Below, piece by piece: positions 9,071-19,300 of a stretch of 64,000 nucleotides of DNA (position 1 is the first letter of the stretch; each line of letters begins with the position of its first letter). The notes below the pieces were generated by a model. The model made no database searches. It saw nothing but the letters and a program-made list of their open reading frames with translations, and was not told where the DNA came from. The position numbers were made by a program, and so were the translations under genes. Origin of the DNA: CAYZUC01 sp964481705 (GTDB lineage Bacteria; Bacillota; Clostridia; Lachnospirales; Lachnospiraceae); NCBI GenBank assembly GCA_964481705.1, contig CAYZUC010000002.1:7578-71577 (forward strand), written 5' to 3'.

Positions 9071-11262
9071 TATGCTTCGCCCTCCTTCTGATCTCCAGCA
9101 ATGCCCATCTCCATACGAATGGCCTTATAATTTGCTACTACGCATCGTTCTGCCCATTCCTGATCGTCGATTTTATCAACACGACAGGCACAATACTTAT
9201 ACTCCGGGGTGCGGCTCTGTAAATCCAACTGTCCAATTGTCAGCTCATTGCAGGCTCCGATCCACCATTGATAGGTCATGTAAATGGATCCCTTCGTGAC
9301 ACGCTCGGTTGGCATACATCTGGTCATGCACTCACCACGCTTGGATGTTACCCATACCAGCTCGCCCTTTTTCAAATTCTTCTCTGCACAATCAGCCGGA
9401 TTCATCTCCACCCACCCCGGTTCGTCCTCCAGATTTCGAAGCGTGCGGCAGTTTCCAGTCATCGTCCGAACGGAATAATGACCTACTTCACGTACTGTAG
9501 ATAAGGATAATGGGTATTCGTCCTCCTCTTGTTCATATACTTCCTGATACTCTACTCCAATGAATACCCCTTTTCCATCCGGATGCGCAAAAATGCCACC
9601 TTTATGTAAGTAGGGAGTCCCCTTGTCGCTCATATCTTTGTTATAGCAAGGCCACTGAACACCTCCATAACGTTCCATCTTTTCATAAGTGGCTCCGGTA
9701 AATTTGGGGCACAAATCAATCATTTCATTCCAGATATCTTCCACCTTGTCATAATGCATTGGATATCCCATGGCGGTTGATACGAGAGAAATGATTTCGC
9801 AATCCGTTTTTACATCCCCTGATGGCTCAATACATTTTCGTACACGCTGAAATCCTCGGTCACAGGAGGTATATACCCCTTCGTGTTCTCCCCATGCTGT
9901 CGACGGCAGAATAGCATCCGCATAAGCTGAGGTTCTAGAGAAAAAGCAGTCCTGTACGATAACAAAATCTATTTTAGATAATGTTTCCCGAATCTCTGCT
10001 CCATGTGGATCCGACTGCACAGGATCCTCACCAAAAATGTAATAAGCATGAAGCTGCTTTTTTGGATCCTTTTCTTCTAAAACAAATTCAGGAACTCTGG
10101 TCAATTGTTTTCCAACCTGATCCGATAATTTCACTCCCCAAGCCTTCTCAAATTTCTCACGAATAGCCGGGTCGGTTACATTCTGGTATCCCGGATACTG
10201 ATTCGGAAGATCACCCATATCACAAGTTCCCTGTACATTATTCTGTCCACGTACCGGTCCAACTCCGGTACTGGGTCTTCCAAAATTACCCGTCAGCATT
10301 GCAAGATTGCAGCAGCTTTCTACTACACTAACACCTTGCCTGAACTGTGTAATTCCCATTCCCCAAAGAATCACTGAGTGACGTGAACCTGCATAGATAC
10401 GTGCTGCTTCTCGAATGTCATCTGGGTCAACCCCACAAATCTCTGCGGAATACTCCGGCGTATATTTGTCAATGACTTTCCTGTACTCTTCAAATCCTTT
10501 GGTATGCAGATGAACAAAGTCAGAATCCACCAACCCTTCCTCAATAATGACATGTGCAATAGCATTGGTTAATGCAAGATTCGTTCCGCCCTTTAACTGA
10601 ATATGTACATCCGCAATTCTTGCAGTCTCGGTAACACGTGGGTCAATACAGATAATCTTGCAGCCCTTTTGTTTTGCTTTTACAATGCGACGTGCAACAA
10701 TTGGATGCGAAGACGCTGCATTATATCCTATATTAAAAATGACTTCAGCATTCTCTATTTCAGGTACACCAAGCGACATCGCACCTTCTCCGATTGATGC
10801 CTGACACCCTGCAACAGATGCCGCGTGACATACACGAGCACAGTGATCAATATTATTCGTTCCGATACAGGCGCGCACAAATTTCTGCATTAAATAGCCT
10901 GCCTCATTTCCGGGGCCTCTTGCAGAAGCAGTACCCATAATAGCATCCGCACCATATTTCTCTTTAATCTGATTCAGGTGATCTGCGACAAAACGAATTG
11001 CTTCCTCCCACTCGACTTCTTCAAGAGGACTGTGTTTTCCGTTTTTTCGAATCATAGGCTTTCTGATTCGTTTGGTAAGGATTTGTGGATCATTCAGATA
11101 ATCCCATCCATAAAATCCCTTTAAACATAATTTCCCTTCATTCGTTCGTCCATCCAGTGCCTTCGCTTCCAGAATCTGATTCTTGTCTGTATCTACCACC
11201 ATACCAATCTGACATCCGCTTGCGCAATACGCGCATGTGGTTTGTACCTCTTTAATTGCCAT
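9070..11262 (-). CDS. fdhF: Formate dehydrogenase catalytic subunit, cysteine form (FdhF-like)
   Basis: Molybdenum bis-MGD oxidoreductase interconverting formate and CO2, 730 residues from ATG 11262, preceded by GGAGGACAACAAT; longer upstream frames run into the hydrogenase gene. The amino end binds one [4Fe-4S] (CAYCASGC plus a later GKLCLKG). The active-site segment is HCARVCHAASVAG, where Cys replaces the selenocysteine of E. coli FdhH and the following His is kept. The length is close to FdhH (715). It overlaps hydA by 11 bases and is coupled to the ferredoxin gene. No NADH-binding subunit is present nearby, so electrons probably pass through the ferredoxins to the hydrogenase. Cytosolic; no Tat signal. 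Confidence 0.9.
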   Translation of the reverse strand: MAIKEVQTTCAYCASGCQIGMVVDTDKNQILEAKALDGRTNEGKLCLKGFYGWDYLNDPQILTKRIRKPMIRKNGKHSPLEEVEWEEAIRFVADHLNQIKEKYGADAIMGTASARGPGNEAGYLMQKFVRACIGTNNIDHCARVCHAASVAGCQASIGEGAMSLGVPEIENAEVIFNIGYNAASSHPIVARRIVKAKQKGCKIICIDPRVTETARIADVHIQLKGGTNLALTNAIAHVIIEEGLVDSDFVHLHTKGFEEYRKVIDKYTPEYSAEICGVDPDDIREAARIYAGSRHSVILWGMGITQFRQGVSVVESCCNLAMLTGNFGRPSTGVGPVRGQNNVQGTCDMGDLPNQYPGYQNVTDPAIREKFEKAWGVKLSDQVGKQLTRVPEFVLEEKDPKKQLHAYYIFGEDPVQSDPHGAEIRETLSKIDFVIVQDCFFSRTSAYADAILPSTAWGEHEGVYTSCDRGFQRVRKCIEPSGDVKTDCEIISLVSTAMGYPMHYDKVEDIWNEMIDLCPKFTGATYEKMERYGGVQWPCYNKDMSDKGTPYLHKGGIFAHPDGKGVFIGVEYQEVYEQEEDEYPLSLSTVREVGHYSVRTMTGNCRTLRNLEDEPGWVEMNPADCAEKNLKKGELVWVTSKRGECMTRCMPTERVTKGSIYMTYQWWIGACNELTIGQLDLQSRTPEYKYCACRVDKIDDQEWAERCVVANYKAIRMEMGIAGDQKEGEA

Positions 11263-12634
11263 ATTGTTGTCCTCCATTTCTATATTCCGTATGTAAGAGA
11301 TGATGTGCTTTCTCACTGTTTGGTTTCTCCAGAAAATCCGTATATATCTTTTGAATGCTGGGATTTTCATGTGATTTTCGCACCGGTAACTCACAGTCGT
11401 GGGTAAGAAGTGCCTGTCTCCTGTTTGCGTATGCATTCGGTCTGTCTTCATCTAATAACAGCTTTGGTTGTCCACCACCACTGACACATCCCTCCGGACA
11501 AGTCATCACTTCTATAAAATGAAGCTCACAGGTACCCTTCGCAATTTGTTCCAAAACCTCTATAATGCCACTAAGTCCGGAAATAATGCCTACTTTTAAG
11601 GTCAAATCGCCAACATGTATCTTCGCAGTTCTATATTGATTCGTACCACGCACCTCTGACACCTCAACACTTGGAATCTGTTCACCCGTAATCAGCTCGT
11701 AGCCGGTTCGAATAGCGGCCTCCATTACACCACCGGTTACCCCAAAGATTGCTCCGGCTCCGGAATATGCCCCCAGTGTCTGATCAAATTTCTCCTCCGC
11801 AAGGGCATTAAAGTCGATACCATAATCCTTGAGCAGCCATGCCAGCTCTCTGGTGGTAATGACCACATCCACATCCTGGTATCCACTGTCTTTCATCTCC
11901 GGTCGATTACATTCAAAATTTTTACTCGTACACGGCATAACAGAAACGCTATAGATATCAGCCGGATTGATTCCATTCACTTTTGCTCCATAAGTCTTTT
12001 CGACCGCTCCCTGCATCTGCTGCGGGCTCTTACAGCTTGAAAGATGAGCCGTTAATTCAGGATAGGTTCGTTCTATGAACTGTACCCAAGCCGGACAACA
12101 GGATGTGAACATCGGCAATACTCCTCCGTCTGTTACTCGTTTGATTAACTCGGTACCCTCCTCCATAATCGTCAAATCCGCTGCGAAGTCCGTATCATAT
12201 ACATAATCAAATCCCAGTTTCTTCAATGCAGCAGCTAATTTTCCAGGTGTCAAAGACCCCAGTGGCTGTCCAAAATCCTCGGCGATCGCTACTCTTACTG
12301 CAGGAGCACATTGTACCATAGTAACCTTCTCCTTATCGGCAAGGGCTGCTTTTACTTCTGCAATATGGCTCATAAAATACGCTGCAAATAGAGGTTCTTG
12401 TACAGACTTCGGAATCCCGCGTTCCTCACGGATTTGTTCGTATAATCCCGGTTCATGATCCACAAGAGATAGATAAGACTTACAAGTCTGTACGCATTGA
12501 CCACACTTAATGCACATCGTTTCATTGATCTTCTGGGGTTTTCCATGTTCCCCCTCTATCGCATAGGCCGGACAGTTCTTAACACATTCCTGACAGCCGG
12601 TGCAGATACGCTCATCAATTTGTATTACTTTCAT
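11252..12634 (-). CDS. [FeFe]-hydrogenase catalytic subunit (HydA2-like)
   Basis: 460 residues; reversible H2 oxidation. Two amino-terminal [4Fe-4S] motifs (CTGCQECVKNCP and CIKCGQCVQTC) precede the H-cluster domain. All three signature loops are intact: TSCCPAW, MPCTSKNFE, and MTCPEGCVSGGGQP. The ATG at 12634 follows GGAGGACAAG. The short domain layout, lacking a [2Fe-2S] NuoG-like amino region, matches the hydrogenase subunit of hydrogen-dependent CO2 reductase and formate-hydrogen lyase sets more than bifurcating HydA. The carboxy tail overlaps fdhF. Context with FdhF and two HycB-like proteins supports a single complex. Confidence 0.92.
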   Translation of the reverse strand: MKVIQIDERICTGCQECVKNCPAYAIEGEHGKPQKINETMCIKCGQCVQTCKSYLSLVDHEPGLYEQIREERGIPKSVQEPLFAAYFMSHIAEVKAALADKEKVTMVQCAPAVRVAIAEDFGQPLGSLTPGKLAAALKKLGFDYVYDTDFAADLTIMEEGTELIKRVTDGGVLPMFTSCCPAWVQFIERTYPELTAHLSSCKSPQQMQGAVEKTYGAKVNGINPADIYSVSVMPCTSKNFECNRPEMKDSGYQDVDVVITTRELAWLLKDYGIDFNALAEEKFDQTLGAYSGAGAIFGVTGGVMEAAIRTGYELITGEQIPSVEVSEVRGTNQYRTAKIHVGDLTLKVGIISGLSGIIEVLEQIAKGTCELHFIEVMTCPEGCVSGGGQPKLLLDEDRPNAYANRRQALLTHDCELPVRKSHENPSIQKIYTDFLEKPNSEKAHHLLHTEYRNGGQQYGN

Positions 12635-12645
12635 GTCTTGTCCTC

Positions 12646-13203
12646 CTAATCCTTTATGGTTGCTAATATCTGCGCTGCCTTTGCCTGTTTGGTTTCATTT
12701 TCATCCTGCAATTCGACCATCCGAAGAGCCTTCTGTTTGCAAGCCCTGACACATGCCGGACCTTTTGGATTATCCATACAATAGTCACATTTTGATGCGA
12801 CCTTTCGAATTTCACCTGTATCGTTCTGCATTTCAACGTCTCCGTCCATTATGGATGGTAAAATCTCAATCGAACCAAATGGACACGCCATCAGACAATC
12901 CTTACAGCCGGTACATTTTTTCTGATTTACCATAATCTGTCCCTGAACTCGCTCTATCGCATGTAAAGTACATGCCTCCATGCAGGGCGCATCCTCACAA
13001 TGCCGACATTGAATCGGCATACAGATTCCTTCCGTTCTTGTCAGAAACAACTTGGGAACTACTGGTACGGTAACCGTCCCAACGGTCTTTCCCACATGAT
13101 TTTTTCTTTGATTGTGTTCCGTAAAACATGCGATTTCGCATGCCCTGCATCCCACACATTTTTCACTGTCTGCCATTACAAATCTCTGCAATCGTCTCTC
13201 CAT
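12646..13203 (-). CDS. HycB-like four-cluster ferredoxin subunit
   Basis: 185 residues with four [4Fe-4S] motifs: CVGCRACEIACF, CRHCEDAPCMEAC, CTGCKDCLMACP and CDYCMDNPKGPACVRAC. First gene of the formate dehydrogenase/hydrogenase set, 11 bases ahead of hydA. It is a paralogue of the ferredoxin at 8537-9070 but has a distinct amino end, consistent with separate docking positions, one near the hydrogenase and one near the formate dehydrogenase. Expected to be a cytosolic electron-wire subunit. Confidence 0.88.
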   Translation of the reverse strand: MERRLQRFVMADSEKCVGCRACEIACFTEHNQRKNHVGKTVGTVTVPVVPKLFLTRTEGICMPIQCRHCEDAPCMEACTLHAIERVQGQIMVNQKKCTGCKDCLMACPFGSIEILPSIMDGDVEMQNDTGEIRKVASKCDYCMDNPKGPACVRACKQKALRMVELQDENETKQAKAAQILATIKD

Positions 13204-13231
13204 GCTTCCTCCTCCAGCTATTCTTCTTTCT

Positions 13232-14995
13232 TCAAAGTCTGTAGTGTCCTATTATAAACTGTGCAATCGAGGTATAATCCTCGAGCCAAAATTGCTTGTT
13301 ACACACGTTGTTTGTATCAAAATCGGCACACATTGCAAGCAGCTTCCCGTCATGTACCGCTGATTGATCTGCTATCTCTTTTCGCATAACCTCAATCTTA
13401 TCATAGGGAGAATCCTTTAATCCCTCCACAAGCAGCAGATCGAAGGGTTCCTTTTGAAGCATAAAAAATCGTTCCTTGATTTCTTCAAAGCTCATATGCT
13501 TTTGTTCCGAATAGAAAGCCTGCCTCTCCTCCGAGTAAATAACTGTGGCACACGCTCCTGCACTATGTATTCTTGCACTGTCTGTTCCTGAAACATCCGG
13601 GATGAAATCATGTCCATCATGCTTGATAACACCCACACGTATTCCCTTTTTCAGCAAACATGGAAGCAGGTTCTCTATGAGTGTCGTCTTTCCGACATTT
13701 TTCTGTCCACAGATGCACAATACCGGAATACTGGAAGGTTGTTTGTGTTCATAGTCTGCATTGTAACAATCCGCCAGTTCGACCACCTGAACCAAAGAAC
13801 CTGCTGTAAGGCTATCGCTACCCTTGGGGATATCAATCAAGCAGTCACAGCCAATCATTGTAAATAAGGAACCCGAAGAATGATTATCCGGAATCGTAAC
13901 TTCGTTTCCCTCTCTTCTTGCACGAATAAAACGTCGTTTTCCCGTAGATGCTTTTGGAAAAGTATTTTTGAGAACCGCCCACGACCTTCTCGGATAATAA
14001 TTATGTAAACCACACATTCTTTGTAATCCAGGTATCACTAATAACTCTGCAGTTACAGCAGCTGCGAACGGATTTCCTGATAATGCATAAATCAATTTTC
14101 CATGGTAAAGTGCCGTCAACATTGGGGTTCCCGGCTTCATATCAACTCCATGAAAGAGTATTTTTGCTCCCATACGTTTCATAACTTCCGGCATGTAATC
14201 CTTATCTCCAACAGAAACTCCTCCTGTTGTAATGACGGTATCATACTGCTCGGCCAAGGACTCCACTTTTTGCTGAATGGACTGAATATCATCTGCTATA
14301 AGGAAATACTCTGCTTCCATTCCCAGCTGAGAAAGTCTCATCGCCAACATTGGTCCATTCGTATTGTAGATTTTTCCTGAGGGGCAATTGCCAGACTCAC
14401 ACTTGGTATCGAAAAGAAGTTCCGAACCGGTTGTCAAAATGGCTGTCTTTACGCGTGTATATACCTCAACCTGATACACACCTTGTCCTGCAAGGACGGC
14501 ACCATGTGCAGGGGTTATTGTTTCGCCCTGTTGAATAATCAGCGAACCCTCCCTAATATCCTCACCACGTTTGCAGATGTTTTCTTGTGCCCGAACCGGT
14601 GTGGTGATCCACACCCGATGATCGGTATCTGTTTTTACATCCTCTTGTCTGATTACACAGTCAGCACCTTCCGGAATCATAGCTCCCGTCATAATTCTTG
14701 CTGCCTCTCCGGCACCAATCCATTGCTTCGGTGTATCGCCTGCATAGATAATCTCTTTTACCACCAAAGAGATGGGAACCTCTATCGATGATATTGCTAT
14801 ATCCTTACTTCGCACCGCATATCCATCTAATGGAGAACGACGAAACAAAGGCTGATCCATCAGGGCAGAGTAAGAGAACGCTATTACCCGCCCTACTGCC
14901 TGAGTCAGCGGGATTGTTTCCGTTTGCTGTTTTATTTCTACATTTTCTATTATGAGCCTTCCGGCCTCTTCTAATGGAACAAGATTTTTTATCAT
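13232..14995 (-). CDS. MoeA-MobB fusion protein
   Basis: 587 residues joining two cofactor enzymes. Residues 1 to about 400 are MoeA, the molybdopterin molybdenumtransferase: QPLFRRSPLDGYA, a GAxxPxGADCVIRQED segment, TTGGVSVGDKDYMP and LSGNPFAA. Residues about 415-587 are MobB, a GTP-binding adaptor: Walker A GQKNVGKTTL, then VGVIKHDGHDF and LLLVEGLKDSPYDKIEV. MoeA inserts Mo into MPT-AMP; MobB supports guanine dinucleotide cofactor formation. The gene lies 15 bases downstream of fdhD-mobA and just ahead of the formate dehydrogenase set, which requires bis-MGD. The fusion is uninterrupted in one frame. Confidence 0.92.
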   Translation of the reverse strand: MIKNLVPLEEAGRLIIENVEIKQQTETIPLTQAVGRVIAFSYSALMDQPLFRRSPLDGYAVRSKDIAISSIEVPISLVVKEIIYAGDTPKQWIGAGEAARIMTGAMIPEGADCVIRQEDVKTDTDHRVWITTPVRAQENICKRGEDIREGSLIIQQGETITPAHGAVLAGQGVYQVEVYTRVKTAILTTGSELLFDTKCESGNCPSGKIYNTNGPMLAMRLSQLGMEAEYFLIADDIQSIQQKVESLAEQYDTVITTGGVSVGDKDYMPEVMKRMGAKILFHGVDMKPGTPMLTALYHGKLIYALSGNPFAAAVTAELLVIPGLQRMCGLHNYYPRRSWAVLKNTFPKASTGKRRFIRARREGNEVTIPDNHSSGSLFTMIGCDCLIDIPKGSDSLTAGSLVQVVELADCYNADYEHKQPSSIPVLCICGQKNVGKTTLIENLLPCLLKKGIRVGVIKHDGHDFIPDVSGTDSARIHSAGACATVIYSEERQAFYSEQKHMSFEEIKERFFMLQKEPFDLLLVEGLKDSPYDKIEVMRKEIADQSAVHDGKLLAMCADFDTNNVCNKQFWLEDYTSIAQFIIGHYRL

Positions 14996-15010
14996 AAGAT
15001 TCGTTTTACC

Positions 15011-16303
15011 TTATCTTTTTGTTATTTTCTCATACTCTTCTTCGGTATTCACATTGGTAAACCATTTCTCTTCGAGTCCAAACTTCTCTGCGGATAAATA
15101 CTTCGTCTGAACTCTGTCCAATAGAAGCTGAAGTTTATAGTTTTCCTCTTTTATCATCTGTTCTATTACCGGCAGGCAGCTAATCCGATATACCCCACAA
15201 AGGGGATGTACCTGATTATCGCGTGTTCTGACTACTACCACATCAGACTGAGCATCCGCCTCCTGTAATAAAGTATTTGCAATAACTGTATTATACCACG
15301 GCGTATCACATGCTGTAATCAACAATTTGACACATCCATCCTTTCCTGCTTCCTGCAGGACGGTGTAAATACCTCCAAGTGGACCAATCCCCTCAACATG
15401 ATCTCTTACAAGCTTATATGCCCTCTTTATTTCGGTGATTTCTTCTTTTGGTCGGTTAAATGATACATATAATGCCTTATCCTCCGGTAACTGTTCTATA
15501 ATACGTTTGCGCATGGTTTGTCCTTCTACCGGAAGCTTCGATTTATCCCTTCCTTTCATCCTCTTTGCTTTACCCCCTGCCAGAATAGCACAACCGGTTA
15601 ATGTAGGATAAAGATTGATACGTTTGCCACCAGCAAAGCCAAACGTTAAAACACCATACTGTTCCGCAAGAGAAAGAGCAGCATGTGTAGGTGCCGAGCG
15701 CGACACGACACAGGAAATCCCTGCGCGTACGACACGTTCCATATACCCGAGAGGAAGTCTTCCCGTTGTACACAGACAAAAGTCTGACAGCTTCCTGCCA
15801 TCCTTCCATGCCTTACCTATCACTTTATACATAGCATAATACCGACTAATATCTTCACCCAGATATCGCATAGTCATCTGTTCAAACAGACCGGCGGCGT
15901 GTATACATCCTGTTTGGCGAAATGCTTCAGAGGCTTCCAGCAAAGTCGCCTCACACTGCATCATCCCTCTTGGATCTCTTTCAACAGGATATGGCACTTC
16001 CTTACAGTCTCTAGGTTCTTTATTGGGCTGGATAACTATCTGTATTTCATACTGCCCGATACTTCCTCCCTTCCGCACCTGGACTCCGTTATTCTCTACA
16101 ATCTGGCTCCGGTCGTTTATGATACCATTGACGAATAAATAGCCCAGTGCCAACTCCTCCAGGTCGATAGGTGAGCATTCAAAATCTTGTGCCAATGTCC
16201 CATTAACGTATAACCGTAATCGTGTCTCATCAGCAACGACATCCTCTGTTAATCTGTGATTTCCTTCTGTGTCAAATCCAACAATTACTCTCTTTGTATT
16301 CAA
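15011..16303 (-). CDS. FdhD-MobA fusion protein
   Basis: 430 residues. Residues 1 to about 225 resemble FdhD, the sulfurtransferase that sulfurates the formate dehydrogenase cofactor: LEELALGYLFVNGII, TGCIHAAGLFE, and SRSAPTHAALSLAEQYGVLTFG in pieces. The essential CGxCG-type cysteine motif of E. coli FdhD is not visible at the expected place; only CLC at about residue 176 and isolated cysteines remain. Residues about 228-430 are MobA, the guanylyltransferase making MGD: LAGGKAKRMKGRDKSKL, GPLGGIYTVLQ, and ITACDTPWYN. Making and activating the same cofactor in one chain is logical for feeding FdhF. The ATG at 16303 is preceded by AAGGAGGGATCC. Confidence 0.87.
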   Translation of the reverse strand: MNTKRVIVGFDTEGNHRLTEDVVADETRLRLYVNGTLAQDFECSPIDLEELALGYLFVNGIINDRSQIVENNGVQVRKGGSIGQYEIQIVIQPNKEPRDCKEVPYPVERDPRGMMQCEATLLEASEAFRQTGCIHAAGLFEQMTMRYLGEDISRYYAMYKVIGKAWKDGRKLSDFCLCTTGRLPLGYMERVVRAGISCVVSRSAPTHAALSLAEQYGVLTFGFAGGKRINLYPTLTGCAILAGGKAKRMKGRDKSKLPVEGQTMRKRIIEQLPEDKALYVSFNRPKEEITEIKRAYKLVRDHVEGIGPLGGIYTVLQEAGKDGCVKLLITACDTPWYNTVIANTLLQEADAQSDVVVVRTRDNQVHPLCGVYRISCLPVIEQMIKEENYKLQLLLDRVQTKYLSAEKFGLEEKWFTNVNTEEEYEKITKR

Positions 16304-16327
16304 ACAGGATCCCTCCTTGGTAACAAA

Positions 16328-19300
16328 TCAATCCGTCATGTAGCTGCATAAAGTATCATACAATTTCACCGGATTAATGGGCTTTGCAATATGTGCATTC
16401 ATTCCAGCAGCAAAGGATGCATGTACATCCTCCGCAAATGCATCTGCTGTCATGGCTATGATTGGCACCGTATCTGCATCCTCTCGCTCCATGGAGCGAA
16501 TCCTTCTGGTTGCTTCAAATCCGTTCATAATTGGCATACGGATATCCATCAGGATCATTTGATAATAACCTTTTTCTGAGCCGGCAAATTGTCTGCATGC
16601 TTCTTCTCCATTTTCTGCAAAATGCACGATACATCCTTTTTTTACCAGCAATGCATTTGCAATATCCCTATTCATATCATTATCTTCTACAAGAAGAATG
16701 TGTGTTCCTTGCAAAATACGATAATCGTATTGAGGTTTATCCACCTGATTTTTTCTGCAATCCGTCAGCTCAAAAGGAATCTTCACCGTGACCGTTGTTC
16801 CTTTGTTGAGTTCACTTTCCAGTGCAATCGTACCAGACATCATACGGACAAGCTCTTTTACAATTGGCAGTCCCAAGCCGGTTCCCTGATTTTTATCCAT
16901 AACGTCCTTTCGATATTCCTGATTAAAGCTTTCGAATGCATGAGGTATAAACTCTTTGCTCATACCGATTCCATTGTCCCTTACGATACAGGTACATAGT
17001 ACCTTGTGTCCCGGCAATCTTTGGCTTCCTTCTACCAAAAACTCAACTTTCCCGCCATAAGGGGTAAATTTTACTGCATTTGATAAAAGATTAATAAAAA
17101 TCTGGTTGAGTCGTACCTTATCCACAACAATCCCCAAGTATGGTTTTGATGGAACCTTCATAACGAATTCAATGTCCTTTTCCCTGCTCAATTCGCCTAT
17201 TACATTGCGTATCGTGCCCTCAAACTCCGACAAATAATATGGTTCTGGATTCAAAACAATCCTATTTTGTTCAATTCTGGACATATCAAGGACATCATTA
17301 ATAATTCCAAGCAGATAGTCTCCCGATAAATTCACCTTATAAAGATATTCTCGCAGCTGCTCGGTGGTAGCATGATCGATCAGCTCCGGATTGGAATATG
17401 CAAGAACAGCATTTAATGGGGTACGCATATCATGACTCATATGAGACAAGAAGTCACTCTTAGCCTTACTGGCACGAGCGGCCTGTTCCACTGCAATCTG
17501 TAAGGCTTCCTTTTGTCGCTGTTCCTCATCATCCAGTTTCGTAATATCCCTTCTCGTAACGACTATGATGCTCTTCTGTTTATCCATATAATAAGCCGTC
17601 ATAAGCTTTTTATGAATTCCATTATTCTCTTTGATACGATAGGTTGCAGAGACAAACGGTTCCTTGGAAAGATACTCCGTCAAATTCTCTATATTATAAT
17701 ATTTCAAGAATATCTCACGATCTTCTTTTACAATCACACGCTCACAAAGCTTCTCACATTCCTCCTTGAAATTAAAGTGATCATGAATTCCCACATAGTT
17801 GACAGAGTCCCGCATGTGGGCAACATAAGCAATTCCCTTATTTACATCAATGTGAAAAATGGATTCCATATCTTCATCCAGCAGAGTCTCAATTGCTATA
17901 TGGTCCTTCCATTCGCGGTCAATATCATAACAGTATAAAAGAGTAATGAGCTCCTGCGTATTTGGTTTTGTCATTATCACAGCATTTGTTTTCACAAAGC
18001 GATACTCATCATCCTCAAGTTTTCTCCGATAAACACAGGTAACTGAATTCTCCCCTTTTTTGTATTTCTGCAAGAGTGCCGTGGGGGAGATTTCCCGAAA
18101 AACCTTGCTTAAATCATCCGGATGTGTACATTGCAGGGTCTCACTATGAATACTGTCATCAATATTCTTACCAACCATGATTGTATGTGATTTGTTTACT
18201 TTGTTCTCGTATTCTTCAATCACACCGGTCGTCAGATTCAACTGATAGTAAATGACAGACTCCCGAATCAATTCCTTTCGAAGATGCAACTCATGTTCAT
18301 ACTTCATTCTGTTTTGACGTTCCGCCTCTGCCAGCTTTAGACTCGACTCTTTTTGTTCATTAACATCAAAAAGGACGGCATTTACGATCAAACGATCTCC
18401 ATTACGCTCTGCGACCATAGCCTGATAATTCACCCATCGATGAGTTCCGTCTTTTCTACGTAAGCGAAAGGTATCGTTGATCGGCGTATCATTCTTCATG
18501 ATTTCTGCAATCTGTCTCTGTAATTCGGGTATGTCTTCCTGTATGATAAAGCTTAACGGATCCCGGTTTGCGAGATTATACTCTTCTTTTGAATAACCTG
18601 TAATTGTATAAACGCCATCCGATAAAAATAAAACGCGGGCTCCCTCAGGCGAAAATTCATACGTTACTAATCCACCCGGTATGGTGTCGGTTAACATCTG
18701 TAGTCTTTTATATGCTTCCCGGTCTTCCGTAATATCACGTCCGGTACCATAGATACCAATAATATTACCTGTGTCATCCCTCAGTAAATACTTTGAAGTG
18801 CTGGAATAACAGATTTTCCCATTTCGTGCCGGTATACGCTCGATACTATCTACCAGAGACTCACCACTCTTTAAAAGTCTTTGATCATCTGCTCTGTATG
18901 CTTCTGCCAATTCTCTGCTGAACAAATCATAATCTGTCTTACCGATAATCTCTTTCTCATTCTCATAACCGACCATTCTCGCAAATTCACGAGATGCGCA
19001 AACATAAGTAAGTGCCCGGTCTTTAATAAAGGATAGGTCATTGGATGCTGCCATCATTGTCTCCAATGCAACAGGAAGCATATTACGAAATGTAATTTCC
19101 TCTTCCGATATAGGATTATAGGTAACGCTGACCGTCGTCCTCTCTTTTCCTGTTTTCAGTAGACTAACATGAATCAAAAAGGGCTTATACTGGTCTTTTC
19201 CTACCAGAAGATGTACCTCATACTCCTGTTCCTTTCCCGTCTTAACCAAATCTGAAAGCATTTTCTCAACGTAAGGTTTGTCCTCGGGTAATACGACATC

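Noticed and set aside
10816..10860. Possible selenocysteine in FdhF
   Set aside because: The active-site position reads an ordinary Cys codon in HCARVCHAASVAG; there is no in-frame TGA.
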